In this document: positions 30,516-39,551 of the stretch, in pieces | Layout of the letters: each line of letters opens with the position of its first letter | Numbering within the stretch: the stretch's first letter is position 1 | Assembly: GCF_014194695.1 (NCBI RefSeq) | Contig: NZ_JACIAH010000001.1 | Coordinates: 1,178,001-1,242,000 of the forward strand | DNA from: Rhizobium sp. BK399 | GTDB taxonomy: Bacteria; Pseudomonadota; Alphaproteobacteria; Rhizobiales; Rhizobiaceae | Direction: 5' to 3' | DNA: 64,000 nt | Translations under genes and position numbers: made by a program | Notes under the pieces: model-generated | What the model was told of the DNA's origin: nothing | The model's input: the letters and a program-made list of their open reading frames with translations, nothing else | The model's database searches: none

Positions 30516-30928
30516 ACGACATGCTGGAAGGCATGCTGGAAACGGCGCTCTATGCTGACGATCTCGACAAGGCAGAAGCCTTCTATGAAGGCATCCTCGG
30601 CCTTTCGAAGATCTCGCGGGGCGGCAACCGGCATGTCTTCTTTCGCTGCGGTGCCGGTGTATTGCTGATCTTCAACCCTGACGAAACGATCAAGCCACCC
30701 TCGCCCGGCTCCCTGCAGGTGCCGCCGCATGGCACGACCGGCGCGGGACACGCTTGCTTCCGTGTCTCCGGGGAAAATCTCGATGCAATTGCGGCCCGGC
30801 TGAAGTCCAACGGCGTTGCCATCGAATCCGGAGTCACCTGGCCGCAAGGCGGCCGCTCGATCTATTTCCGCGATCCGGCGGGCAACAGCCTCGAATGCGC
30901 TGAAGCCCGCATCTGGGGCATCGAATAG
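30512..30928 (+). CDS. VOC-superfamily protein inserted between rph and rdgB
   Basis: 138-residue single VOC domain ([23 protein letters not shown] at the start, [18 protein letters not shown] at the end; His in GAGHACFRV). This resembles glyoxalase or fosfomycin-resistance-type folds, but the substrate is unknown. It starts within the rph stop and ends 7 nt before rdgB, so all three are cotranscribed. Confidence 0.8.
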   Translation: MNDMLEGMLETALYADDLDKAEAFYEGILGLSKISRGGNRHVFFRCGAGVLLIFNPDETIKPPSPGSLQVPPHGTTGAGHACFRVSGENLDAIAARLKSNGVAIESGVTWPQGGRSIYFRDPAGNSLECAEARIWGIE

Positions 30929-30935
30929 GACCATC

Positions 30936-31580
30936 ATGCGCAAGCTCGAAACCAAGACCATCGTCGTTGCCAGCCACAATGCCGGTAAGATCCGGGAAAT
31001 TCAGGACCTGATCGGCCCCTTCGGCTTCACCGCGAAGTCGGCGGCCGAATTGAACTTCGTCGAGCCCGACGAAACGGGCACCACCTTCGAGGAAAACGCA
31101 AAGATCAAGGCGCTCGCCTCTGCCGAAGCCTCCGGACTGCCGGCGTTGTCTGACGATTCCGGCCTCGTTATCGATGCGCTCGGCGGCGACCCGGGCGTCT
31201 ACACCGCCAACTGGGCAGAAAAGCCGGATGGCACCCGCGACTTCGCGATGGCGATGGAAAAGGTCGAGGTGGCGCTGGACAAGGCCGGCGCTTCCGAACT
31301 TGAACAACGCGCCGCCCGCTTCGTTAGCGTGCTCTGCCTGGCCTGGCCAGATGGCCATACCGAGCTGTTTCGTGGGGAAGTCGAAGGCGCTGTCGTCTGG
31401 CCGCCGCGCGGCAGCCAGGGCTTCGGCTACGATCCGGTCTTTCAACCCGAGGGTTATGACACTACCTTTGGCGAGATGAGCGCGGAAGAAAAGCACGGCT
31501 GGAAGCCGGGCGACGCAGAAGCCCTGTCGCACCGCGCCCGCGCCTTCAAGATTTTCGTCGAAACCTGCCTGGAAGCCTAA
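30936..31580 (+). CDS. rdgB: dITP/XTP pyrophosphatase (RdgB/HAM1)
   Basis: House-cleaning nucleotidase that hydrolyses dITP, ITP and XTP. 214 residues. The substrate motif [13 protein letters not shown] opens the protein; [11 protein letters not shown] and [14 protein letters not shown] hold the metal site, and [12 protein letters not shown] is near the C-terminus. ATG at 30936. hemW follows after 8 nt. Confidence 0.95.
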   Translation: MRKLETKTIVVASHNAGKIREIQDLIGPFGFTAKSAAELNFVEPDETGTTFEENAKIKALASAEASGLPALSDDSGLVIDALGGDPGVYTANWAEKPDGTRDFAMAMEKVEVALDKAGASELEQRAARFVSVLCLAWPDGHTELFRGEVEGAVVWPPRGSQGFGYDPVFQPEGYDTTFGEMSAEEKHGWKPGDAEALSHRARAFKIFVETCLEA

Positions 31581-31588
31581 GGGCAAAC

Positions 31589-32791
31589 GTGGACACTTTG
31601 GAACAGCCTGACCTGACGCGCTATGCCGCTCTTTTGCCCGATACCGGTGAACCCGGCTTCGGCGTCTACGTGCATTGGCCGTTCTGCGCCGCCAAGTGCC
31701 CCTACTGCGATTTCAACAGCCATGTCCGCCATCAGCCGGTGGATCAGGAGCGCTTCACCGCGGCTTTCCTGAAGGAGATGGCGACGGTGCGCCAACTGAG
31801 CGGGCCGAAGACGGTGACGAGCGTCTTCCTCGGCGGCGGCACGCCCTCGCTGATGAACCCCTCGACGGTTGCGGCCATTCTCGACGGCATCGGCAAGCAC
31901 TGGCATATGCCAGATGGTATCGAGATCACCATGGAGGCAAACCCCTCCAGCGTCGAAGCGGAGCGTTTCCGCGGCTATCGCGCCGCCGGCGTCAACCGCG
32001 TCTCGCTCGGCGTCCAGGCGCTGAATGATCGTGATCTGAAGTTCCTCGGACGACTGCACGACGTTGCCGATGCGCTGAAGGCGATCAAGCTCGCGCGCGA
32101 CATCTTCCCGCGCATGTCCTTCGATCTGATCTATGCCCGCCCGAACCAGACGGTCGACGAGTGGGAGCGCGAGTTGAAGGAGGCGATCTCCTACGCGGTC
32201 GACCATCTCTCGCTCTATCAGCTGACGATCGAAGAGGGCACGCCCTTCTTCGGCCTTCACAAGGCCGGCAAGCTTATCGTTCCGGATGGCGATCAGTCGG
32301 CTCTGCTCTACGAGGCGACCCAGGAGATCACGGCCCGCGAAGGGCTGCCTGCCTACGAGGTCTCCAACCACGCCCGCCCAGGTGCCGAGAGCCGCCATAA
32401 CCTCACCTATTGGCGCTATGGCGACTATGCCGGCATCGGCCCCGGCGCCCACGGACGACTGACACGCGGCTCCATGAAGATCGCAACCGCGACCGAACGC
32501 AAGCCTGAAAGCTGGCTCGATCTTGTCGAGCGCGACGGCCATGGGATGATCGACCAGGAACAACTCGGTTACGAGGAGCAGGCGGACGAACTGCTGCTGA
32601 TGGGGCTGCGCCTGAAGGAAGGCGTCGATCTCGCCCGCTGGCAGCAGCTTTCGGGCCGCGATCTCGACCCGAAGCGGGAGGAGTTCCTGCTGGAGCACGG
32701 CTTCATCGAGCGGATCGGCAATTCCCGGCTTCGCTGCACGCCGTCGGGCATGCTGATCCTCGATTCCGTCGTCGCCGATCTGGCCTGCTAG
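31589..32791 (+). CDS. hemW: radical-SAM heme chaperone HemW (HemN-like)
   Basis: 400 residues. The radical-SAM site is in YVHWPFCAAKCPYCDFNSHV (Cys-x3-Cys-x2-Cys). The histidine and length pattern fit HemW, which inserts heme, rather than true coproporphyrinogen oxidase HemN, which is longer and has extra N-terminal residues. A GTG start at 31589 lies 8 nt after rdgB, with no clear Shine-Dalgarno. The stop shares the palindrome CTAG with the convergent acetyltransferase gene. Confidence 0.92.
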   Translation: MDTLEQPDLTRYAALLPDTGEPGFGVYVHWPFCAAKCPYCDFNSHVRHQPVDQERFTAAFLKEMATVRQLSGPKTVTSVFLGGGTPSLMNPSTVAAILDGIGKHWHMPDGIEITMEANPSSVEAERFRGYRAAGVNRVSLGVQALNDRDLKFLGRLHDVADALKAIKLARDIFPRMSFDLIYARPNQTVDEWERELKEAISYAVDHLSLYQLTIEEGTPFFGLHKAGKLIVPDGDQSALLYEATQEITAREGLPAYEVSNHARPGAESRHNLTYWRYGDYAGIGPGAHGRLTRGSMKIATATERKPESWLDLVERDGHGMIDQEQLGYEEQADELLLMGLRLKEGVDLARWQQLSGRDLDPKREEFLLEHGFIERIGNSRLRCTPSGMLILDSVVADLAC

Positions 32792-33258
32792 AGCGGCTGT
32801 CTGAAATAGACGACGCGCTGAGTTTCCTCGAAGCCGAGGGCAGCGTGGAAGCGGTGGCTGTCGACATTGTCCAAAAGCGCATCCGACGCAAATTCCGTAC
32901 AGCCTGACGCCTTGCCGAAGGCGCGCACGGCCTCAAGCAAAGCCCGCCCGATGCCGCCCCGCCGAAACGCCGGTTCGACATGGATGCCCTCGAGGAAGAG
33001 AACCGGCGACGATCTGCAGCCGTTAACGTAGTCACGCCGCAAGCATGCTTCGGCGAAGCCGACCGCCTCGCCATCCGGCCGAAAGGCCAGAAAACCGCGG
33101 AAATCGGCAGCGTCATCATCGAGCAGCCGCCGCAGGTCCCGGGAATGCTCCTCCATCGACTGGTCCGACCATAAGGCTGCGCGAAGCTTCGCCCACGCGT
33201 CGATATTATCGCTCGACGCCCGCTCGATCCTGATCGTATTGCCTGCCTGCTGCTTCAT
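32788..33258 (-). CDS. GNAT acetyltransferase resembling aminoglycoside 6'-N-acetyltransferase type I
   Basis: 156 residues from the ATG at 33258; a GTG at 33321 would add 21. Several blocks match AAC(6')-I proteins as I recall them from Acinetobacter: WAKLRAALW, DYVNGCRSSPVLFLEGIHV, the acetyl-CoA loop RRGGIGRAL, and CTEFASDALLDNVDSHRFHAALGFEET. Such enzymes acetylate kanamycin, tobramycin and related drugs. A chromosomal copy may have another natural substrate. The upstream DMT permease on the same strand ends 66 nt earlier. Confidence 0.75.
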   Translation of the reverse strand: MKQQAGNTIRIERASSDNIDAWAKLRAALWSDQSMEEHSRDLRRLLDDDAADFRGFLAFRPDGEAVGFAEACLRRDYVNGCRSSPVLFLEGIHVEPAFRRGGIGRALLEAVRAFGKASGCTEFASDALLDNVDSHRFHAALGFEETQRVVYFRQPL

Positions 33259-33324
33259 CTCGACGCCCGAAATTGCGGTCTTCGGGATAGTAGCCATACC
33301 CTGCGGGTTTGCAATCTTCACCCG

Positions 33325-34245
33325 TCACGCCACCCGCCCGCGCCAACGGGAGAACAACCGCCCATCGATCGCCGCAAGGCCGATCGCGATCATCGCCATA
33401 CCGATCAGATGCTTGGACTGCAGCTGTTCGCCGAGGATGGCCGCGCCGAGCAGGATGGCGCTGACCGGGATCAGGAAGGTCACCAGCATCAGATTCGTTG
33501 CCCCTGCCGTCGCAAGGATGCGGAAGAACAGCACGTAGGCGATCGCGGTCGATAGCAGGGCCAGACCCAGCAGCGCCAGCCAAGTCTCGACTGACGGGGC
33601 GGCTAGTGTCCAAGGTTGGTCAACGATGAGCGCGATCGGCAGCATCAGGACCGTGGAGGCGGTGACCTGCCCTGCGGCGGGAATGAGCGGCGCCATGCCC
33701 ATTTGGCGGAAGCGGCGGCCGAAAATCCCGGCAAAGGCATAGGACAGAGCAGCAGCGAGCACCGCCAGCTGCGCCAGCACGTTCGAGCCGAGATCACGCA
33801 AAACGTCGAAGCCAATCATGTAGGCGACGCCGGCAAATCCGACGAGAACGCCAAGCAGGCGATTGCCGGTCATCTTTTCGTCCGCGGTCAGGAAATGCGC
33901 GACAACGACGCCGAAGAGCGGCGTGGTGGCGTTCAGGATGGAAGCGAGACCGCTTGCGATATGCGTCTGGCCCCAGACAATCAGGCAGAAGGGGATCATA
34001 TTGTTCAGGATGCCCATGCCGAAGAACGCCGCCCAGGATTTGCCGTCACGCGGCATGGTATGGCCGGTTGCACGGACGATCATGTTCAACGCCAGCGCGG
34101 CGATCAGGACCCGGCCCGTGACGATCGTGAACGGCGGCAGGGTCTTCACCAGAATGCCGTTGAAGAGGAAGGAGCCGCCCCACAAGAGGGAAAGCACCAG
34201 CAACATCCCCCATTCGGAAAAACCCATCTGTTTCTGCTGCATCAT
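33325..34245 (-). CDS. EamA/DMT-family permease
   Basis: 306 residues, ten predicted membrane helices in two EamA repeats (first opens WGMLLVLSLLWGGSFLFNGILVKTLPP; second includes AYVLFFRILATAGATNLMLVTFLIPVSAILLG). Family members export amino acids or other small metabolites; the substrate here is unknown. It is divergent from the GcvA-like regulator at 34458, which may control it. Confidence 0.85.
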   Translation of the reverse strand: MMQQKQMGFSEWGMLLVLSLLWGGSFLFNGILVKTLPPFTIVTGRVLIAALALNMIVRATGHTMPRDGKSWAAFFGMGILNNMIPFCLIVWGQTHIASGLASILNATTPLFGVVVAHFLTADEKMTGNRLLGVLVGFAGVAYMIGFDVLRDLGSNVLAQLAVLAAALSYAFAGIFGRRFRQMGMAPLIPAAGQVTASTVLMLPIALIVDQPWTLAAPSVETWLALLGLALLSTAIAYVLFFRILATAGATNLMLVTFLIPVSAILLGAAILGEQLQSKHLIGMAMIAIGLAAIDGRLFSRWRGRVA

Positions 34246-34457
34246 CTACTCCCAAAGTCAGTCTGCTACGGCATATATGCCATCGCCAACGGCCACCACC
34301 CGATTGTTGCGCGATCTAAGAGCGGTTTTCTCGATTTATTCTCGCTCTTCATTCAGCCGGAAACGGCTTTTGCGATGGCTTTCCTGCTGATATTATTGCC
34401 ATTCCTGGCATGAGACAAACGAGTCTTTCTCGATACATGATATAGCTGAGCTAAACC

Positions 34458-35342
34458 ATGAGTGATTATCTCCCCTCGCTTTCAGCGCTTCGGGCCTTCG
34501 AGGCTGCCGCCCGGCATCTCAGCATGACGCTGGCGGCAAAGGAGCTGAACGTCACACCAGGCGCCGTCAGCCTGCAGATTCGCGACCTGGAGGCGTCGCT
34601 TGGCATCAAGCTCTTCGAGCGCAAGACGCGGGCGCTCGCCTTGACGGTGGAGGGTGCGGACTATTTCTCGACCCTGAGGGCGGCATTTCGTCTGGTTCGG
34701 GAAGCGACGGCGGCGATCACGGCGCGTGGACGCGGCGCCGTCCTCAATGTCACCTGCACGGCGGGATTTGCAACCTACTGGCTGGTGCCGCGCCTTGGAC
34801 GTTTCGAGGCTATGCACCCTGAAATCGACGTCCGCATCAGCGCATCACACCGCGTCCTCGACTTTCAGCGTGACGGGATCGACCTCGCGATCCGCCACGG
34901 CCTCGGCGGATATGATAACCTGATCAGCGAACGGCTTGTCGATGACGAACTGGTGCCGGTCTGCACGCCAAAGCTCGCCACAGAACTGGGGCCCAATCCG
35001 TCCGCGGGCGCCCTCTCTGGTTTCCAGCTGATCCATGATGTCTATCGCCATGACTGGCAGCTCTGGCTGGAAGCAGCCGGCGCGACCGGAGTCGACCCCT
35101 CGCGCGGGCCGGTCTTCATGCATGGCAACGGAGCCTATGACGCGATGAAGGCCGGGCTGGGCTTTGCCTTGATGCGACGCTCGTTTCTGGAACGAGACCT
35201 GAAAGAAGGCGCAGTGGTCACGCCCTTCCCGATCGGCATTGCAAGCCGGCTTGCCTTTCATCTCGTCTATCCGGGCCTTGCGCTGGAGCGGCCGGCTGCA
35301 GCTGCCTTCCGTCGGTGGCTGTTGTCGGAGGCACAAGCCTGA
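34458..35342 (+). CDS. LysR-family regulator, GcvA-like
   Basis: 294 residues. The N-terminal winged helix is typical of the GcvA branch (LPSLSALRAFEAAARHLSMTLAAKELNVTPGAVSLQIRDLEASLGIKLFERK). The effector domain starts about residue 90 and includes YWLVPRLGRFEAMHPEIDVRI. Likely target: the divergent DMT permease gene, 212 bp away. The effector is unknown. Confidence 0.85.
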   Translation: MSDYLPSLSALRAFEAAARHLSMTLAAKELNVTPGAVSLQIRDLEASLGIKLFERKTRALALTVEGADYFSTLRAAFRLVREATAAITARGRGAVLNVTCTAGFATYWLVPRLGRFEAMHPEIDVRISASHRVLDFQRDGIDLAIRHGLGGYDNLISERLVDDELVPVCTPKLATELGPNPSAGALSGFQLIHDVYRHDWQLWLEAAGATGVDPSRGPVFMHGNGAYDAMKAGLGFALMRRSFLERDLKEGAVVTPFPIGIASRLAFHLVYPGLALERPAAAAFRRWLLSEAQA

Positions 35343-35360
35343 TTGGATGCGCTCACTTTA

Positions 35361-35390
35361 TCATGCTGATTAAAATCATGCTGATTAAAA
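35361..35390. repeat. perfect 15-bp tandem repeat upstream of the siderophore receptor
   Basis: TCATGCTGATTAAAA occurs twice with no gap (35361-35375, 35376-35390), about 100 bp before the receptor ATG. Each junction forms TGAT-TAAA-ATCA, a small inverted repeat. It could be a regulator site, for example for iron control. I see no clean RirA-type TGA-N9-TCA box. Confidence 0.6.
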
Positions 35391-35492
35391 AGTGGAGTAA
35401 TTTAATCATAAAATAGGGTTTTCTTCGGACAATTTCTTGACTATTACACTCCACATATTTTTCTCTATGCACATTCCCGGTGTGATAAGCCA

Positions 35493-37673
35493 ATGAATAG
35501 TCTCCGATTTTCCTCTCGAATCCTTTCAACGTCGGCATTGGCCGGCATGGCGCTCGTTCATCTTCTCACGCCAGTCGCAGCACAGGACGCGACGGGAAAG
35601 CAGCAGGACGGTGCGACGGTTCTGGAAGACATCATTGTCAATGGCGGCAGCGGCGGCGTGATCCAGGCAGAGGGATATGTCGGCAAGAGCAGCGCCACGG
35701 GCACGAAGACCGACACACCCTTTATCGAGGTGCCACAATCGATTTCGTCGGTGACCGAACAGCAGTTGAAGGATCGCAATCCGCAGACGTTGCTCGATAC
35801 CGTTGCCTACACACCCGGCACACGCGTCGGCGCCTATGGCTTCGATCCGCGTTTCGATTCGTTCTCGGTACGCGGTTTCGACGTGACCTATACCGGGATT
35901 TTCCGCGACAACCTCCGTCAGCCAGGCGCAGGCTCATCGCTCTTCAAGACCGAGCCCTACGGGCTTGAAGGAGTCTCCATCCTTCGTGGTCCCTCCTCCG
36001 CGCTTTATGGGGCAACAGGTGCCGGTGGTCTTTTCAACCTCATCACCAAACGGCCGACGGAAGAGCCATTTCATGAAGTTCAGCTGCAGTACGGCACTGA
36101 ACAGCGTTATCAAACCCAGTTCGACGTTTCAGGCCCCGTCAACAATACGGATCCCTTCTACTATCGTCTGACTGGCCTCTACCGCGATGCCAATACCGAG
36201 CAGATCAGCGTTCCCGACGACCGCATCTATATCGCGCCAGCCTTCATGTGGAAGCCGGACGAAGACACGAGGCTCACCATTCTCGGCGAATACTCCCGAA
36301 CGAAGACCGGCGGCACCGCGGCCTATTACAACGACCCTGCCGGCAACGTAACGGACTTTTTCGCAGGCAATCCGGCCTTCAACGATTCAGTCCAAAACCA
36401 GGCCCGCATCGGCTATGAATTCGAGCATCGGCTGAACGATGTCTTCGTATTCCGCCAAAACGCCCGTGCATCGACGCTCAATATCGACGCCGACTGGGCC
36501 TTCGCCTACGCCCCCAATGAGATCGATCCAAGTCTCCTCGATCGCAGCGCCGGAACGTTCGACGAGCGGCTGACGGCCTTCGTTATCGACAACCAGCTAG
36601 AAGCGCAGTTCGAGATCGGCGCCGTCGACCATACGCTGCTTGCGGGTCTGGACCTGACAAAGCTGCGCTGGCGTTCGCTCGATGGCCGCGGCGTGTCGCC
36701 GCCGCTCGACACCAACAATCCGACGGCAGGGGCTTTCGTTGCGCCGATCGATTTCGACACGCGTACCGTCCAGGACCAATGGCAAGTCGGCACCTATTTG
36801 CAGGACCAGATCCGCTATGACGCATGGATACTGACCCTCGGAGGTCGCTACGATTGGGTTTCGACGGACACCGACAATACCGACCTCAGCACGAACGCCT
36901 TGACGACCATTTCGCAGAGGGACAAGGCATTCTCCGGCCGCATCGGTCTAGGCTACGAGACAGATTTCGGCGTCGTACCTTATGCCAGCTACTCCACCGC
37001 CTTCTCACCCAATGCGGGCATCAACCAGGAGACAGACCAGCCCTTTAAACCGACGGAAAGCGACCAGGAAGAGATAGGGGTCAAGTACCTCCTTCCGAAC
37101 AGCAATACGCTGCTCACGGCGGCGCTGTTCAATATCGACCAGAAGAATAGCCTTTACTACGAGGTCGTGAATCTGCCGACCGGACCGGCGAACATTCAGG
37201 TGCAGCGCGGCAAGATTCGCTCTCGTGGATTGGAGCTCGAAGCGAACACGAGCCTCGATAATGGCCTGTCGCTGGTTGCGTCTTATACCTACACCGATAC
37301 CGAGATCCTGGAAGGAACGACCGGGACTGTAGGCAATTCCGTCTCATCGGTTCCGAGGCACATGGCTGGGCTCTGGGCGAATTATACATTCCGGGAGAGT
37401 AGCCCGATCTACGGTCTCGGTATCGGTTTCGGATCGCGGTATCTCGGCAAGAGCTATACGAGCGACACCAACACCGCCCAGAACGGGTCGCGCGTCCTCT
37501 TCGACGCCGCTGTCAGCTACGATTTTGCGGCGCTCGATAAGAAATACGAGGGCCTGAGCCTGCAGGTGAATGCCACCAACCTCTTCGACCGCCGCGAGCC
37601 CATCTGCTCGGCTGGCTTCTGCTATCGCGATCAGGGTCGCACCGTGATCGGCAGCCTGCGTTATACGTGGTGA
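35493..37673 (+). CDS. TonB-dependent ferric hydroxamate-siderophore receptor (FhuA/FoxA-like)
   Basis: 726-residue outer-membrane receptor. The signal peptide (cut near PVAAQD) is followed by a TonB-box-like TVLEDIIVNG, a plug domain (PFIEVPQSISSVTEQQLKDRNPQTLLDTVAYTPG, RGFDVTYTGIFRDNLRQ, ILRGPSSALYGATGAGGLFNLITKRP) and a 22-strand barrel ending in the sorting signal GSLRYTW. It is the FhuA/FoxA/FpvA type. I recall the order receptor-fhuF-binding protein in Sinorhizobium as foxA-fhuF-fhuP, used for ferrioxamine B and ferrichrome. The exact ligand is inference. The next gene starts 4 nt later. Confidence 0.88.
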   Translation: MNSLRFSSRILSTSALAGMALVHLLTPVAAQDATGKQQDGATVLEDIIVNGGSGGVIQAEGYVGKSSATGTKTDTPFIEVPQSISSVTEQQLKDRNPQTLLDTVAYTPGTRVGAYGFDPRFDSFSVRGFDVTYTGIFRDNLRQPGAGSSLFKTEPYGLEGVSILRGPSSALYGATGAGGLFNLITKRPTEEPFHEVQLQYGTEQRYQTQFDVSGPVNNTDPFYYRLTGLYRDANTEQISVPDDRIYIAPAFMWKPDEDTRLTILGEYSRTKTGGTAAYYNDPAGNVTDFFAGNPAFNDSVQNQARIGYEFEHRLNDVFVFRQNARASTLNIDADWAFAYAPNEIDPSLLDRSAGTFDERLTAFVIDNQLEAQFEIGAVDHTLLAGLDLTKLRWRSLDGRGVSPPLDTNNPTAGAFVAPIDFDTRTVQDQWQVGTYLQDQIRYDAWILTLGGRYDWVSTDTDNTDLSTNALTTISQRDKAFSGRIGLGYETDFGVVPYASYSTAFSPNAGINQETDQPFKPTESDQEEIGVKYLLPNSNTLLTAALFNIDQKNSLYYEVVNLPTGPANIQVQRGKIRSRGLELEANTSLDNGLSLVASYTYTDTEILEGTTGTVGNSVSSVPRHMAGLWANYTFRESSPIYGLGIGFGSRYLGKSYTSDTNTAQNGSRVLFDAAVSYDFAALDKKYEGLSLQVNATNLFDRREPICSAGFCYRDQGRTVIGSLRYTW

Positions 37674-37677
37674 GCTG

Positions 37678-38427
37678 ATGGCGAGTGCTGGGCACCATAT
37701 CGCTGCTCCGGGCGCCAGTGCCTCGGTCCTCTCGCCGGCTTTTGCCGGCGAGCATGCATGGTGCAGCGAGAAAATGGCTCTTTCCGCCGATCTGCCCGAC
37801 GGCGTGCCGCTGCCGTCGTTCTTCGGAAATGGCGGGTTCGAGCAGGCGATCGGTCGCTATGCCACGGCCTGTGGCGACAGTGACCGGCGTGCGGTCGTGT
37901 CGATGTGGTCGCTGTATTACTTCTCCGCTCTCTCCATTCCCTATGTGCTGGCTCGCCGTCTCGCCGCACAGGAGCTGCCGGTCGCTTTTGACGACATGAC
38001 GATTGCTTTGCAGGATAATGGCCTGCCGCGGGCGTTCGGCGTGCCGCACCGGGGCCGGAATGCCCGGAACGGCGAGGAAGACGGCTTTGAGGCGATTGGC
38101 CCGTTGCTGGAGGAACACCTTCCGGAAGCGATCAGGAGGCTCACCGCCTGCGGTGTTTCGGCCAAGCTGTGCTGGAACAATGCCGCGGTGTATCTCGACT
38201 ACGTGCTGCGGTTGACCCTGCCGCCGGAAGGCCCGGATCTCACCGTCTTTGTGCGCGGCTGTCTGCCCGATGGCGGCGTCAACCCACTTTGCGGCAGCCT
38301 GCGATATGTCGAGGAAGACGGAGAGCGCGTCGCTCGCCGGAAGATATGCTGCCTGCGCTACATGCTGCCTGGCGTCCAGAGCTGCGGCAAGCTTTGCGCC
38401 CTTCCCAGTCAAAGGAATATGCAATGA
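37678..38427 (+). CDS. fhuF: FhuF-like ferric-siderophore reductase
   Basis: 249-residue cytosolic 2Fe-2S protein that frees iron from hydroxamate siderophores by reduction. The C-terminal cluster motif is KICCLRYMLPGVQSCGKLC: Cys-Cys, ten residues, Cys, three residues, Cys. The E. coli motif has two residues in the last gap, so this spacing differs. It lies 4 nt after the receptor gene and overlaps the binding-protein gene in ATGA, so the three form one unit. Confidence 0.88.
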   Translation: MASAGHHIAAPGASASVLSPAFAGEHAWCSEKMALSADLPDGVPLPSFFGNGGFEQAIGRYATACGDSDRRAVVSMWSLYYFSALSIPYVLARRLAAQELPVAFDDMTIALQDNGLPRAFGVPHRGRNARNGEEDGFEAIGPLLEEHLPEAIRRLTACGVSAKLCWNNAAVYLDYVLRLTLPPEGPDLTVFVRGCLPDGGVNPLCGSLRYVEEDGERVARRKICCLRYMLPGVQSCGKLCALPSQRNMQ

Positions 38428-39551
38428 CCTGCCTCACCATCACAAGGCGTGGCTTTCTCGCCGCGGCGTCTGCGACGCTCTGTGCGCCGGCTCTGCTGAA
38501 GGCTGAGACGCGATGGCCGCTGACCGTGATCGATGCCGTCGGGCGGACCGTCACGATACCCAAAAAGCCGAAGTCGATCATCCTCGGCACGGGTTTCAAT
38601 CTTGTCGCGCTGTCGCTGATCCATCCGGATCCGGTCAGCCTGCTGGCCGGCTGGGCGACGGACATGAAAACGGACAATCCGTTCATCTATGATGCCTTCC
38701 GCGGCAAGTTTCCCGCCCTCAACGAAGTCCCGCTTGTCAGCAACGGCCTGGCGGATGGTATGAACTTCGAAGCTGCCCTCTCGTTGGAGGCCGACCTGGC
38801 GGTCATGGGCATGTGGCAGGCAGAGGGCGAGCAAGGAAAGCGTGCCATCGACTATCTCCAATTGACCGGCGTGCCTGTCATCGTCGTCGATTTCAATGTC
38901 GATCCACTGAAGAGCACCCCGCGGGACATCCGCCTCCTTGGTCGCATCCTGGAGTGTGATCAGCAGGCTGAAGATTATGCCCAGCTTTTCGAAAAACGGG
39001 TGCAGCGCATCAGAGCGGGAGCGACGGGGAAAGGCGAGGATGGGCCGCTGGTGCTAATGGATGCCTTCCCGAGCGCAACGCGCGGCAGTTGGGCATACGG
39101 TCGAACCAGCCTCGGCGAATTGATTGCGTTTGCCGGCGGACGCAACATCGCGGACAAGAACCTGCCGCCACAGGGCGGTCCGGTTACGGCGGAATATGTC
39201 ATCGCGGCGGAGCCGGACGTCTATATCGCCACCGGCTCGCCCGGCGGGACTTACACCGCCTTCTCGATCGGCCCTGGCGTCGATCCTGCGGAAGCGCGTC
39301 GGTCGCTTGAGGAGACCGTGAAGGCCCCCACGCTTGCGCCGCTGAAGGCGGTGCGCGAAGGGAACGTGCATGGCATGTGGAACTTCTTCAACGCCGTGCC
39401 GCTGAACGTGCTGGCGGCGGAAGCGGTAGCATCCTGGATCAGGCCCGACCTGTTCGGCGATCTCGATCCGACGGGCAGCCTCGCCGAGATCAACGAGCGT
39501 TTTGCGGCTGTGCCCTTCGAGGGCGCATATTGGACGAGCCTGACAGGCTAA
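38424..39551 (+). CDS. ferric-siderophore periplasmic binding protein (FhuD/FhuP-like)
   Basis: 375 residues. The twin-arginine start TITRRGFLAAASATLCAPALLKA suggests Tat export, common for FhuD-type proteins. The mature part has the class III binding-protein fold (VIDAVGRTVTIPKKPKSIILGTG; AEYVIAAEPDVYIATG). No ABC permease or ATPase gene is adjacent, so it must feed a transporter encoded elsewhere, as FhuP does with a shared transporter in Sinorhizobium by my recollection. The stop overlaps the convergent dehydrogenase gene end by three bases. Confidence 0.85.
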   Translation: MTCLTITRRGFLAAASATLCAPALLKAETRWPLTVIDAVGRTVTIPKKPKSIILGTGFNLVALSLIHPDPVSLLAGWATDMKTDNPFIYDAFRGKFPALNEVPLVSNGLADGMNFEAALSLEADLAVMGMWQAEGEQGKRAIDYLQLTGVPVIVVDFNVDPLKSTPRDIRLLGRILECDQQAEDYAQLFEKRVQRIRAGATGKGEDGPLVLMDAFPSATRGSWAYGRTSLGELIAFAGGRNIADKNLPPQGGPVTAEYVIAAEPDVYIATGSPGGTYTAFSIGPGVDPAEARRSLEETVKAPTLAPLKAVREGNVHGMWNFFNAVPLNVLAAEAVASWIRPDLFGDLDPTGSLAEINERFAAVPFEGAYWTSLTG

